Source: Spirodela intermedia
Lineage: Eukaryota; Streptophyta; Magnoliopsida; Alismatales; Araceae
NCBI GenBank assembly: GCA_902729315.2
Contig: LR746281.1
Location: 3,966,501-4,030,500, forward strand
Reading direction: 5' to 3'
DNA length: 64,000 bases
The notes under the pieces are model-generated. The model did no database searches, was not told where the DNA came from, and was given only the letters and a program-made list of their open reading frames with translations. The translations under genes and the position numbers were made by a program. Below are positions 51,191 through 62,741 of the stretch, in pieces (within the stretch, counting starts at the first letter, position 1; each line of letters opens with the position of its first letter).

Positions 51191-52340
51191 ACATTTTATA
51201 TGAGAGAAATTCAGATCCTAATATTGTGTGCAAACTAAAGAAAGCACTATATGAACTAAAACAATCTCCTTAAACTTGGTTTGATAAATTCATGAAAATT
51301 ATGCTCAAAATAGGATACAAACAAAGGCAAGGTGATCACACTTTAGTTATCAAACATTCCATTTCAGGGGGAGTTACAGTTCTAATAGTATATGTGGACC
51401 ATATTATCATGACTTTCTAACTAGTCATGATAATGATACAGAAAAAAAAAAATTAAGTCAATATTTATATTAAGAACTCGAGGTGAAAATTTTAGGAAGA
51501 TTAAATACTTCCTAGGTATTGAAGTTGCCTATTTTAAGAATTTTATTTTTGTCTCAACAAAAATATGTGATAAATTTACTACAAGATATTGGAAAAATAG
51601 CTTTCAAACTAGTTAATTCTCTAATTGATCCTAATCTCAAGTTAAGTGCAATGGAGGAAGACATTGTTGTGAATAAAGGAGTATATCTACTGGTAGGTAA
51701 ATTATTATCTATCACATACATGGCTAGACAGCATATACAATTAATGTTATTAGTCAATTCATGCACAATTGAAAACAAATACATTTGTAAGTAGCATATT
51801 GTGTTCTACACTTTTTAAAAGAATACAAAGAAAATACATTATGTTCAAAAAACATAATTATCTAACACTTGAAGTGTACATAGATGCAGATTATGCTGGA
51901 TCTATTATAGATCAGCAATCAACATTAAGATATTTTACATTTTTTTGAAGGTAATCTTATTATTTGAAGAAGCAAGAAACAAAATCTCATAGCTAGATCA
52001 AGTACAAAAGCTGAATTTTATGCTATGACACAAGGTATTCGTGAGATTCTATGGGTCAATATCATATTGAAGGATTTGAAGATCAATATAGGTGGTCCAA
52101 TGAAGCTTTATTGTGATAATAAATTGGTGATCAATTGCTCACAACCCTATTAAGTATGACAAAACTAAACACATAGAGATTAATCGCCAATTCATAAAAG
52201 AGAAAAAAGATAGTGGACAGATATGTACTCTATATGTGTCTACAATTGATCAAATAATAGATATATTCACGAAAGACTACACAACAACATATTCTATCAT
52301 TTTGTGTCCAAGTTGGAATGGACAACATACATTCATCAGC
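51191..52340 (+). pseudogene. copia RT 3' part and RNase H relic
   Basis: RT resumes with VCKLKKALYELKQSP (about 51227). The catalytic motif near 51390 reads YVDH instead of YVDD. Then comes IKYFLGIEVAYFKNFI-type sequence and the SQQKYVINLLQDIGK segment (51519-51794). RNase H follows with KTKHIEINRQFIKEKKDSG and DQIIDIFTKD. It ends just before the polypurine tract. Several stops; inactive. Confidence 0.85.
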
Positions 52341-52341
52341 T

Positions 52342-52351
52342 TGAGGGGGAG
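52342..52351 (+). other. Polypurine tract of the copia element
   Basis: TGAGGGGGAG immediately before the 3' LTR, the usual plus-strand primer of copia elements. Confidence 0.85.
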
Positions 52352-52645
52352 CATTAGAAAAAAAAAATCATTTATTGTTTCATCATTTATTTTCCTATCT
52401 ATTGTACGTTGTAACAAAACATAGTCTAAGCTAGTTCAAATTCAATCGGTCTATAGTTTACCCTCTCCCATTTCATAATAGATGGTTGGTATAAATACTA
52501 GCCAGTATATAAGCAATTATGTGTGATGAAATTTAAGGCTTCAACCTTCTTCTTTTTCATGTATCTCTCTCATGTTAACTATTGACACAGACAAGAAGGA
52601 AGGGAGTCATTTAGAGATGATCAAAGTCCAACATGATTTTTAACA
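52352..52645 (+). repeat. 3' LTR of the copia element
   Basis: Partner of 47351-47638. It begins CATTAGAAA (mutated TG) and ends TTTTTAACA. A TATATAAG promoter-like site lies near 52509. Confidence 0.88.
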
Positions 52646-54065
52646 AACATCACCTAATTAATTTGTGACTTGTCATTTACATAGATCATTATAACTTAAA
52701 GGTCTTCTTAGAACAAAATATATGTTGTTACAATATCAAAAGTGAAAATTTAAATTAATTACTTATGAATTTAAAATCAAAGACAATAAAGAATTGACTA
52801 ATATCATAAAAAATGTCATATCAAAGATACTACCCCACTTCATACCTGCAAGTAATGATAATGACATCACCCTTCTTCATTGGATTTGTTGTAGATTTAG
52901 AATGAGACCAATTCTGATCCCAAACTAAAATCATGGAGAGCATTCACTAGGGCTTGAGAACTTTACCTCATTACACTTCCATGACTTGTTTCATTAGAAG
53001 GAGAGAGAAGTCATTGCATTGTCTTCCACTATAATCCCTAAGCTTTTAAACAAGTATCATGGCAAAGTAGAGGGAGAACACTCTAGATTCTTCTATACTT
53101 ACAAAAGAATTATTAGAAAACTATTGGTCATGAATGAAGAAGGTGATTCAAGAGTTTGTCTTGAATCATTCAATTTGTCAACAACACAAACTCAACTATC
53201 TAGAAGCAATAGTCCTCTTGCAACCATTACTGATTCTAAACAAGATTTGGGATGAAATATGTATAGATTTTATAAAAGGACTACCTACCTCCCATAGTAA
53301 AAATGCCATATTTGTAGTGGTAGATCAATTAACCAAATATGTTCATTTTGTTCTAGTGAGTACCTCTTGTTGGGACTAGATATAATGGAAACTTTTGTCA
53401 AGAAAGTAATTTAGCTGTAGAGAATCTCTAAGGTCATCACATTATATCATGATAAGATCATTCTCAACAAATTATGATGAGAAGTTCATAGGTTGTATAA
53501 CACTAAACTCAAAAGCACCACATTTTACCTAGCAACTTATGGGGATGTAGAAAACGTAAACAAGCTATAGAGACTTATCAACATTCATTTGCTTCTAGCA
53601 AGCCAAACTAGTGGAGTAGATGAGTACCATGAGACAAATTATGGTATAAAGCCTCCTACCAATCACTCCAAACAATGCCTTTTCAAGTGCTAAACGGGAG
53701 AGATCTACTTCATATCTTGCACTTTAGACGTCAACCCACTAAGCTATAGGCAATGGAAAAACAATTGGTAGAATGATATGTGATGTTAGACACCTTGACA
53801 TAGTACCTCCCTCAAGCTCAAGCCCAAATGAAAGCCAAAGTTGATAAACATCAATGGAAAGTGGAGTATGTGGTAGGCAATCAACTCTATGTCAAACTCT
53901 AATCATATTGCACAAAGTCTTTGGTTAGATGCAATGATAAAAAGTTTGGCCTGCATTTCTTCCACCCATGTGAGATCATAGAATGGATTGTGCTTGTGGC
54001 TTACCACAATAAAATATAGCTTCAACAATCAACATAAAGTAAAAGAAGATAAAACCAGCACTTTA

Positions 54066-54431
54066 CACACACACACACACGCACACATAGATCAACTATT
54101 ATTTTGGGGCTTGGCAACAAGCAATTATTTCCCTAAGCACTCCTCTAATCACACTTATCAATGGTTGATGCATAAAAAAATACTTAAATATTCTCATACA
54201 TACATAAACCATTAAGGAAAACTCTTTTGACCCCTTCTAGCAGATGATGCTATAATTTTCATTCAATGTAAGATAGAACCATATAATAGTTTCATCTAAA
54301 TAAGTGCAACCCCAAACTACATGGCAATGCAAAAAAGGAAAAGAAAAATATATTGCTACCAAAATTTTGACACTAAAAATGTTAGCAAAAGAATGTGACA
54401 ACCAACTCATAGCGCACATAGACTAGATTAC
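54066..54431. other. Short spacer with AC repeat
   Basis: AC microsatellite at about 54065-54086; no gene recognised. The missing 3' LTR of the gypsy relic should have been here or has been deleted. Confidence 0.45.
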
Positions 54432-55174
54432 CTTGAGAAATGAATGCCACCATGTGGAATTAGGGCATAATGTACAAGATGTCCACTTGTGTGAGCTTCA
54501 AAGCTCTCTTGTTCACAAAATCTCCCCACTTCAATACATTAAGCAACTTTTTTCTTGAAATTTGATCCATCACTATATCCCCCTTTATCACCATCCTCTA
54601 TGTCCATGTCCTGATCATCTTCTCACCATCTAACTCCATGCCCTTGATCCACAATTGCACACACAAAGACAGATACACCATCTTCACTCTCCTTATCCCA
54701 TCAATAAACCCTTCAATGAGGCCTGCAGAGCTTGGAAAAGTTTTCTAATTCTTCTCTAAATGTGAAATGAACATTTTCTATCTAAATAATGAACCCAATG
54801 TCTTGTTCTTCCTATTGAAACATGTCCACATCAGGGAAGGGAGAGGCTTCCCTAGTTCTATCATGACCATGGAGGAATCCACTTTGGGTCGGGGCCTGAA
54901 GTTTTGTGACCCACCTTGAGAAGACGATAGGTTAATGTCAGAAGCTCTGTGTTCACCAACAGGCAACAACATAGATTGTCACTGGCAACAGTATAGATAG
55001 ATAGGCAGCAAGCTTCATTCCAAAATCCCATTGGAATATGATCACAGTGTATCTAAAGGCTAGACAGTGAGAAAGAAGCTTGAATGTGAGAGGTGAAGAA
55101 ATCTGGTAAGGAATATTCACCACACAGCTGTCAAAGTAGGATAGATGACACTTGAGAACATCTCCATTGATGAC
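54432..55174 (-). pseudogene. DIM1: Decayed DIM1-like rRNA dimethyladenosine transferase
   Basis: On the minus strand the C-terminal two thirds of DIM1 can be followed: VINGDVLKCHLSYFDSC, VNIPYQISSPLTFKLL (containing the NIPY catalytic motif), LLVNTELL..RLLKVG, then after a frameshift FRPRPKVDSSMVMIE and CFNRKNKTLGSLFR, then GDFVNKRALKLTQVDILY. The family methylates two adenosines near the 3' end of 18S rRNA. Stops, at least one frameshift and a small deletion (before CFNRK) disable it. It starts right after an apparent splice acceptor (CTTACAG|GTC, 55174). I could not find the N-terminal half with the SAM-binding GxGxG. Confidence 0.85.
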
Positions 55175-56134
55175 CTGTAAGATTAAGATGCTTACAAAAA
55201 TCCTAGGAATATTATAATTTATGTAACATGCATGTAAAGGAAGAAACTACACCTTATCCTTTTGATTCAAGTCCTCTTCTTGGAAGGCACAAAAATTATG
55301 AATAATTCTATTTTTCACTAACAAGGCACTTCTCTTTGAATCAATAACCCAGAATCTACATGTGCAATGTACTGAATAAAACCCAACTCAACTGTTTTGG
55401 AAAACCTGCTTCTTATTTTTTCAATCATACATGAGAAAACCTGCATCTTATTTTTTCAATTTATTTTGCCTTACCAACGCTTAGAAAAGTACATATAACT
55501 CAAGCGTTTTGCTAATGGGCACATGGATTACTCTTGTGATAAAAAATTCAGAATCTAGATCGGCATACACAGACAGTTTGAAGAAGAAAAAGGTGAGATT
55601 CATCAGAATTCATACAAGCCACAGTGATTGCACCTTTCTCCATAGGAGACCGAGATTAAGGTTTCCTCAGAGGTTATGATGAGTCGACACAGTGCACCCG
55701 TCAATCGCACAAGTCACACTGAAGCTACAATGGGCCGGATATGTAGTTCTCTCTACAGGTCCGCCCACTGCCCACTTACGGAATTAATCAGAAAAATGAA
55801 TTAAAACGAATTACGTGACACTCTACTCTATATTGAAACTTGATTTATGGACGGCGTATTCCTAGGTGAGTGAAGCCCGAAGCAGGCCCGTCCTTTGAAA
55901 ACTGCCACGGCATTTGAGTGGGCCGTAAAGGGAGCATGTCCACTGGGCTTCCCCGAGCCCATTATGGGCCCGGACTTCTCATTATCAACCCTCCAGACGA
56001 GGCCGGTTCCCCAGGGCCAGACCGAAAAACCTGGGCTCTCCTTCAAGCCCAAAAATATGGCTGCACAGGCAAGTTTTTCTAGCAAGGCAAATAATATTTG
56101 GCTGCCGAGTCCTGTGAGATCTTTGATAAATATT
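55175..56134. other. Spacer with TGGGCY cluster
   Basis: Contains several TGGGCC/TGGGCT or reverse motifs between 55730 and 56050 (site II-type elements common in plant housekeeping promoters). The open frames seen here run into the last USB1 exon in the wrong frame and are not genes. It holds the USB1 3' UTR. Confidence 0.45.
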
Positions 56135-56368
56135 TCAACGGCTAATTGGAAATCTGCAAACGTCGTATGACTTTTTACCGATTTTGCATTTGATCCCGCT
56201 AAATTTGCACGTAAAGACATGTTTCTGCGAGGACTCGAGATTGGGGGCCGATCTGTCGTGCACCCTGGCAGCCTGCAAGAGGGCACCACTGATGTCGCCC
56301 AGTGCCCAAGCCAGTGAGATATGCGGCCGTGGATCCTGTTCAGAATGAATTAATTAGAGTGTATGTGT

Positions 56369-56426
<58 letters not shown>

Positions 56427-59400
56427 CATAATTGCTATGAGTACACGGAAAAAAGAAAGGTAGATTAAAGTTCTCAATACAACAGTTTCATGTATAGATA
56501 GGGCAAAGAATCAATGGGCTCGGGCAACAAAAATCAGGTACTTATTCAGCATTGATTGAGCTCCAGCAGTCCAAGAATGCTTCAAAATAATTCTACAAAT
56601 AACATAGAGTTCATACAAGAAGGCCCTGTTAAATGCCAAGTGCCCTCATCTATGTTCTTGTTGATCTTTTCACCAGGGGGGGATTAGCGGAAAAAAAAAA
56701 AAAAAACGGGTCCTCTCGCCTAGAATAGATGCAACATATCTAAAAGATAGTTCATCAAATAATGAAATATTTTCACGCAGCTTGAATTAATGTTTAACCC
56801 AACATTAGGATTGAGGTTTGCTGCTTTTATGGATTTAACCCAGTTTATACGAAATTCCAACAGATTATGTTAAACCCAATGATTCTAGAAAATGAGATTT
56901 TCCAGTATCTGTGCACTTGTTCATCAAAAAAAAAAACTTCGGATATCCTATACATGTAAACGACCGATCAAACATTTAATGGATGAATGCGGAATAGGAA
57001 AAGTCGTCCCCAGCAGAAAAGGATATTCAGTGGAGTCCTACTTTGAAAAACATTATCCACCAAAATGTGAAACCCTGGGGTGGGTTGGAATACGACTGAT
57101 TTGAGAAAGATAAGGGAAATACAACCTTGTAAAACTCTGGTAGACCATGTAGTCTATAGACATCATTGATGATCTGAATCTGCCTACTGATCTGCAAATG
57201 CCCATACATAAGTTAGTGAAGGAAAGATTTGAGGAGAGTAGCAGCTTCTCCTGCTGCCAAAGGAATAATATAATCCGAGAGAAAAACTTGAAAAAAACCC
57301 AAACTAAATATTGATCTGGGGAAGTTAATCGCGAAAATATAAAAGGATGAAAAACATAGCATCCCGCGTCATTAGAATAAAACTCCTTTACAGATGCAGT
57401 TTTAAGAACCAAAAGCTGCGTCTTGTAATAAAAAGCCAGAGGAAATAAAAAATGTAGATTAACAATAGCCACCATATCGCAACTTTTTTGTTAAAAGAAA
57501 CAACGGCTCTGTGTAAATGTTTCATTAGAATTAAAATTTACGGAATTTTACAAGGGTAATGGGCATTTAGGGTACCAAATTAAAAAAAAAATCCATATAA
57601 AACAGCTTTCACACACCTCAGATAACCCCGCTCCGTCAACTTCCAGGGAGAGGAAGGTTCGTGTCTGATCATCATTCACAAATACCTCCCACCGACTGAA
57701 CTCTATCCAGTATCTGCGTGAAATATAGGATGAAAGATTATCCAGTCACATTGATGTAAAAAGATAAAACCAAATGCTCATATTTAAGGCAACAATATCC
57801 AAAGCATGGGTTCTCACTGTCTTTGATCTTGTAGCCTTTGAAGTAGCATTGTGACAATGGAGTCAATCTGATGGACTTTAATTGGAACAGTTCTTCCCAA
57901 ACTGATGTGGAATTCCATTCCCAAAGTTTGTTCAATCTTTTCATTTTCTTTGCACAGAATGTCAAGGGGAACATCAAGATCAATGGCAAAAAGATTAGGA
58001 ACCTTGGAAGCAATACTTATGACGAAAGATGAGATTTGTTTCCTTCTTGTGGGTGGTATTATGACTGCAAAACAAATGAGAAAAGTCATCTACATTCAAC
58101 AATCTCATTCCAGGAACTGAGCAATTAGCAAAATTTTAGGACATAGGAAGAAGTGAAAGTACGAACACTTGAAGAATGCAATCAATGATAGAAGATACGT
58201 AAATCATAAATCACATAGACATACCTCTTGCATGCTGCTAAGCATGGTTTAAACGTTACTTCCCACCCTGACCTAAATTATGAGGACCCCTCCTTACAAT
58301 TAGATAGCCACGCATGTCCACAACTACTCTGCATTGCTTTAACTGCTTTAAATTCAAACTATAACATTGAACTTTTATGTCCTTCTTTTCAGCTCTGAAG
58401 TAGTCTTACCAAGGGATAAAAGTATTATTCACCACGATTTTCTTTGAACTGCTTCACATCATGACTGTAGGTCCAATGCGTATGTTATCCCCTCTTCCCC
58501 TGAGCATCTATCATTAAATTGATTCTTATTGGAACTCGTTGTTCCATAAATTATCACAGCCCAAATTAAAATAGTTCGCTTTCATGACCACACAATCAGA
58601 GCCATTGCTAAAGAACAGATTTTGATAATCATCTTACCTACATGCCTGGAATGTACGTTTCTCTTCAATAACAATATATATTCAAGAAAGAATAAAAAAT
58701 TAACAGCCATTTTTCCTGTATAACATATGCAGACAAGGCAACCAAGCTTCCTGACTTATGCAGACAATCATCCAACCCTGGATATCAAATTTCTAGAATT
58801 GAGGAATCAATCTTTGAAATGCACAAGCTATATGACTAGAGAAATAATAAATGTTAACTTCATGTTGATCCCTGGCGACATTACAAAGCATTCAATATAT
58901 ATCACAAAGGAAGAAAACTGAGGCTAGTTGTACCAGAAAATGAATAGCTCGCTGAGAACTTCATTTGGAAATAAGTCATCCAAAGTATTAAACAGAATTG
59001 AGGAAATATGGGAAGTAAGAAATAAGCATGACCTGGAATGAAGACATGAAGTGCATAATTTCCTTCGACATGTGGGAAGCTTCTCACTCGATTTGCCTGA
59101 AGAGGTGGGGAGTAACCTGAAAACAGACCAAAACCTGTTTCAAGTATAAGGATTCAGGAAAAACCCACAAACAACCTTTTATCACTTAACCGATTGGCCA
59201 TTACAAACCATGCTAAATTGGAATTCAACCCTTTTCATTAACTACGTCGAATATTCATATTTTATTCCTATCGGATAGTTCCGTTTACTGCCAATTAAAC
59301 ACAATAATATACCCAAATTAGAAAGAGGAGATGAGCTCTTTCTTGGTGTTTGAGGCTGCTGCCTGTGTTGGGGAACGGAGGGATCATGTGGAGGGTGTGA

Positions 59401-60477
59401 TGGAGAAGATGTGAGTGTTCAACATTGCGAGAAGATAAATTATGGCCTGAGGGTTTGTCTTTCTTTAATCGAGTTAAATATTAGCCAATCTCAATAATAG
59501 TTAACTCGGTTATCTCTCACATAGTTAAGTAAGTGACAAAATACTAAGATATTTTGGTGGAATCTATTGGGCCAAGAGCAAAAGAGAAGGGTTAACCATA
59601 AGATAAGTGATTTAAGAAGAGAACCAAATCTCCTTTTTATCATATATGGTTGCCACTTTTCTTTCTCAGGTGCAGTTTCTCGAAATATGCAAATTTTTAG
59701 ATGTAGCTTGTCTTAGGTAACTTAAATTTTAGATACTATGACCTTTTAGTGAGCAGTTGAGACCTGCTTTCAACTTAAAGACAAGACGGCAGTTAGTTTC
59801 TAAATAATTGGATGGCTTCGTACAAGAAGGCCAACTAAGATGCAAGGAGGAAGAAAAAATAAAGAAACCCAATTTTTTTTTCTATTTTGTTTTTTCCTTT
59901 TAGAGGTTCCCTCAATGGCTGGAATTCATCCTCTTGGGGAAGGCAGTCCAAAGGACTGGATTTTTAGAGCACGAAGAAAGTGGAGCATTAATGAAGATAC
60001 TTTTTGTTATCTGAACGAGTGACGGCATACAAACAATGTTAACATGGATTCTGTTTTTTCCACTTTCGTCCTCATCTCCAAACCGGTTAATGATCAGCAA
60101 CCACATGTTTTACGATAACCTAGAAGGAGGACTTTGAATATACACTTTACATCAACCGCGATTACAATTCACAGAAATAGGGAGTGGAGTTTCATAAGGA
60201 TCATCAAAAACTGAAGCCAACCTAGAGAAAGGGAAAGCAACAGCATCAAGGGGTCAATACAGAGGAGGGAGCGGCGTTTCACATGCTTACCAATAGAAGA
60301 ACGGAGGTCGAGAAGGTCGACCGGAGGCGGCGGTAACGGTGTGATCTCCGGAGCGTTCTGTATATCTCGGGAACGTAGTCCCTCTGTTCCCGCCCTGGCG
60401 GCAACAGCAGTGGACAGTTCAGGCGAGGCGTCGTCGGAATCAGAGTCCGATCCGTATGAGGCCATCAGCGCCTCCAT
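56135..60477 (-). CDS. USB1: U6 snRNA phosphodiesterase USB1
   Basis: Exons on the minus strand: 60477-60291, 59116-59033, 58064-57818, 57713-57617, 57191-57126, 56335-56135 (TGA); 882 nt, 293 residues; start MEALMASYGSDSDSDD. Every border is GT-AG and in phase. Family knowledge: a nuclear 2H phosphodiesterase that trims and protects the 3' end of U6 snRNA for splicing. Seen: acidic Ser/Asp-rich N-terminus, VRSFPHVEGNYALHVFIP, the first catalytic HxS (FHISLGRTVPI), WEVFVNDDQTRTFLSLEV, and the second HxS (DPRPHISLAWALGD). Both catalytic His-Ser pairs are intact, so it should be active. A long open frame extends upstream of the ATG to 60663, but it is GC-biased leader. Divergent to the MORN gene. 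Confidence 0.95.
56359..56425. repeat. Compound GT/GA microsatellite
   Basis: (GT)n followed by (GA)n in the last intron of USB1, 24 bp upstream (on the coding strand) of exon 6, so it sits where a polypyrimidine tract and branch point would be: on the minus strand it reads (TC)n(AC)n. Confidence 0.9.
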
Positions 60478-60799
60478 TTCTCGAGCTCTCCCCCTCGTTC
60501 CGGATCGCCGCCGACCGGCTAAAACCTTAAAGCATAAGCAGCTGGAGTGCCGATCGACCACTTCAAATAGCCCCCCACCAGGACGCTGCAAGCCCACACA
60601 GGGATCGAGCCGGAGGCCAAACTCCCCGAATTGCGCAACTTCTAGGCCTTGGAAGGATTCCACTATTTTCCTTCCAACGCAGTCATCCGGCTCTACTCTT
60701 CAGTTAAGAATTTTGCCCCGTGCCCCCTATGAACAACCAAATTTACAAAATGGTAAAATTAAAAATTAAAAAAAACAGAAGACTTTACTATATTTTTAT

Positions 60800-60802
<3 letters not shown>

Positions 60803-60849
<47 letters not shown>
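60803..60849. repeat. CT microsatellite
   Basis: About 23 CT units, 326 bp upstream of the USB1 start codon. Confidence 0.9.
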
Positions 60850-60853
<4 letters not shown>

Positions 60854-61319
60854 GAGTACTTTTCGAATGTGATAAGTATCAATTATTTCTTATTCATTTA
60901 TTTTTCTCATTTTGGTGTAAATAATGAACAGCGGAAATGGAAGGACGTCATAAAATTACTTGGAGCAATTAGCATCAAATATTTTTTAAAATTTAAGACA
61001 ATTTCGGGTAAATGGTGAATTGCGAGAATAGAAGAGGACCAATTGGTTTCAAATACTTTTTAAAAAAATTAAGAAAGTTTGGGGTAAATAGTAAATGACA
61101 GAATTGTTAGGTCTGTTATCTTAATAAAAATATTTGGAATAAAAAGTCCGCGGCAATTTGGAGAGTCCGCCGCGCTTCGTGTTTTCCCGATCGAGAATGA
61201 CGCCTATCCCCACCCGCTAGAGACAGAGACAGAGATAGAGATAGAGAGAGAACAGGGAGAGAGGAAGAGAGGTGGAGATAGGAAGAGAGGGTGAGAGAGA
61301 GGCGGAGAGAGGTATAGAA

Positions 61320-61334
61320 GGGGGGGGGGGGGGG
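61320..61334. repeat. Poly-G run
   Basis: Fifteen G on the + strand inside a purine-rich stretch of the MORN-gene 5' region. Confidence 0.9.
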
Positions 61335-61578
61335 ACAAAAGAACTAGAGAGAGAGGGAGCGAGAGGAAGAACCGCCATGCCGGGAGAGAAGGCGCCCCCA
61401 TAAATTGAAAGCGACGAGGGCCTCACATCAGGAAAGGAAAGCCCACACCGAAGAGGTTGTTGGAACTGCAGAACTTCCAGCGGCTGAAGACGGAGAGAGA
61501 GAGAGAGAGAAAGAGGCCGCCGAGGACGTGGTTTACAGCGAGGGTCGATCGATGTTTTGTGGTGGCGTCGGCGATTAG

Positions 61579-62741
61579 ATGCATCAGAAGAAATCCGAAG
61601 TGCAGATCGGCAAGGACAGCGTCGGGGTTTCTGCCGATTTCAACCCCCTGCTCCACCTCCGGCAACTGCCCCCGCGCGTCCATGAGCGCACTCCTCTTGG
61701 TGACCCCTCCGCCGCTGCCGTCGCCACAGCCGGCCATGGCGGCAATTTTCTGCAAATCCAGATTCAGAGCTCCAATTCCAACTATAACGCCAGCCATGAG
61801 CAGGGTGACCCCAATGCCCTTCGCCAGCCCCACCAACAGCTCCTCTCCACCCCACACAAGCGCCCCGCCATGAATTCCACCCTCTCCCACTCCCAGACTC
61901 TCCAATCCCTCGATACTCTCAACTCCGACCCTAAATCTCCGATGCTGGCGACGCTGCCGGCGGTGGGGCACCACCGGCGGTACCGTCACCTGCGCTTCCT
62001 CCCCTATGCGGCTGCCTCAACCACCAAGGACACCTTGTGCCATCTCCTCCGCCGCCTCCACCTCCGCCTTCTCCTCCTCTCCTTCCCGTCCCTCTACCTC
62101 CTCCTCGGCAGCGGCGGGGGTGGGAACAGTGGCGGCCGCTCGCTTCTCCTCGACTTCCTATCCGCGATTTCCTTCTCCTCTGCGCTCCTCCTAATACTGT
62201 TCTTCTCCTTCAGCCTTTTCCCTCTCCCGTCTCTTCGCCTTCTCCTCTCCCGCTCTTCCTCCTTCCTCCTTCCCCGCTACCATCCTCGGTACACCCGCCG
62301 TCGGTCACCGCCACCTGTCCTCTGGTCCATAGGCTCTGATCCGAAGACGAAGGCGGACAAACTCCCCACCTCGGGGTCCTGGGTCCAGGTTTACAGCAAT
62401 GGGGACGTTTACGAGGGTGAGTTTCACCGGGGCAAGTGCTCCGGGAGCGGCGTATACTACTACTACATGAGCGGGAGATACGAAGGAGACTGGGTTGACG
62501 AGAAGTACGACGGCTGCGGCGTGGAGACGTGGGCTCGGGGTAGCAGGTACCGGGGACAGTACCGGCAGGGTCTCAGGCATGGATTCGGTATCTACAGGTT
62601 CTACACAGGAGATTTGTATGCGGGAGAGTGGTCAAGCGGGCAGAGTCATGGATGTGGTGTTCACACCTGCGAGGATGGTAGCCGTTACGTCGGAGAGTTT
62701 AAATGGGGTGTGAAACATGGCCTTGGGCACTATCATTTCCG
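61579..62741 (+). CDS. Membrane-anchored MORN-repeat protein, first exon
   Basis: An open frame of 387 codons from MHQKKSEVQIGKD to a donor at CCG|GTAAGA (62741/62742). The rest of the gene lies beyond the window. N-terminal part (about 1-125) is low-complexity Gln/Ser/Pro. Residues about 165-235 hold two Leu-rich hydrophobic stretches (LLLLSFPSLYLLL; SALLLILFFSFSLF), probably membrane segments. From about 275 follow MORN repeats of the YxGxWxxGxxxGxG type: DVYEGEFHRGKCSGSGVYY, RYEGDWVDEKYDGCGVET, RYRGQYRQGLRHGFGIY, LYAGEWSSGQSHGCGVHT, RYVGEFKWGVKHGLGHY. MORN repeats bind membranes or lipids in other proteins. This layout matches a plant family I remember as MORN / SET7/9-like proteins of unknown role; there is no SET domain here. 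Confidence 0.9.

Larger units (their letters stand above)
47351..52645 (+). mobile_element. Ty1/copia retrotransposon inserted in the gypsy relic
   Basis: Bounded by two LTRs (47351-47638 and 52352-52645), with primer site and polypurine tract in place. The flanks GACAT and AACAT share ACAT, fitting a slightly mutated 5-bp target duplication. Order inside: gag (47950-48800), protease relic (VVDSRAT, about 48999), then RT, which is split by a solo LTR at 49558-51185, and RNase H (to about 52330). Most of integrase is missing. Stops and frameshifts are frequent, and the LTRs differ at roughly one base in five by eye, so the insertion is old. Confidence 0.9.
45220..54065 (+). mobile_element. Decayed Ty3/gypsy retrotransposon, split by a copia element
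   Basis: A primer-binding site at 45340-45351 follows an apparent LTR end (CCTCACA, 45337). Left part: gag fragments (45957-46169, LVLWGAIINGLKLKIS), a zinc-knuckle remnant (FYCDKKFSLGYHYK, about 46340), RT (AGYNQICMRLKDIHK, about 46600) and the start of RNase H (about 47170). The sequence is interrupted at 47350 and resumes at 52646 with the rest of RNase H (IYIDHYNLKVFLEQN). Integrase follows at 53134-53379 (DEICIDFIKGLPTSHSKNA, FVVVDQLTKYVHFV). The integrase C-terminal region is near 53640-54030 (MPFQVL-GRD, KAKVDKHQWKVEY). Many stops are present; no 3' LTR was found. Domain order (RT before integrase) fixes the superfamily. Confidence 0.88.
60478..61578. promoter_or_regulatory. Divergent promoter region USB1 / MORN gene
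   Basis: A 1.1-kb spacer between the two start codons. It has a 47-bp CT repeat (60803-60849), GA-rich DNA (61219-61300), a G15 run (61320-61334) and a GA repeat (61493-61511) in the MORN leader. The purine/pyrimidine tracts are typical GAGA-type promoter elements. No clear TATA box was fixed. Confidence 0.5.

Noticed and set aside
55828-56289. 153-codon minus-strand frame and 91-codon plus frame
   Set aside because: Both overlap the last USB1 exon in other frames and have no family match.
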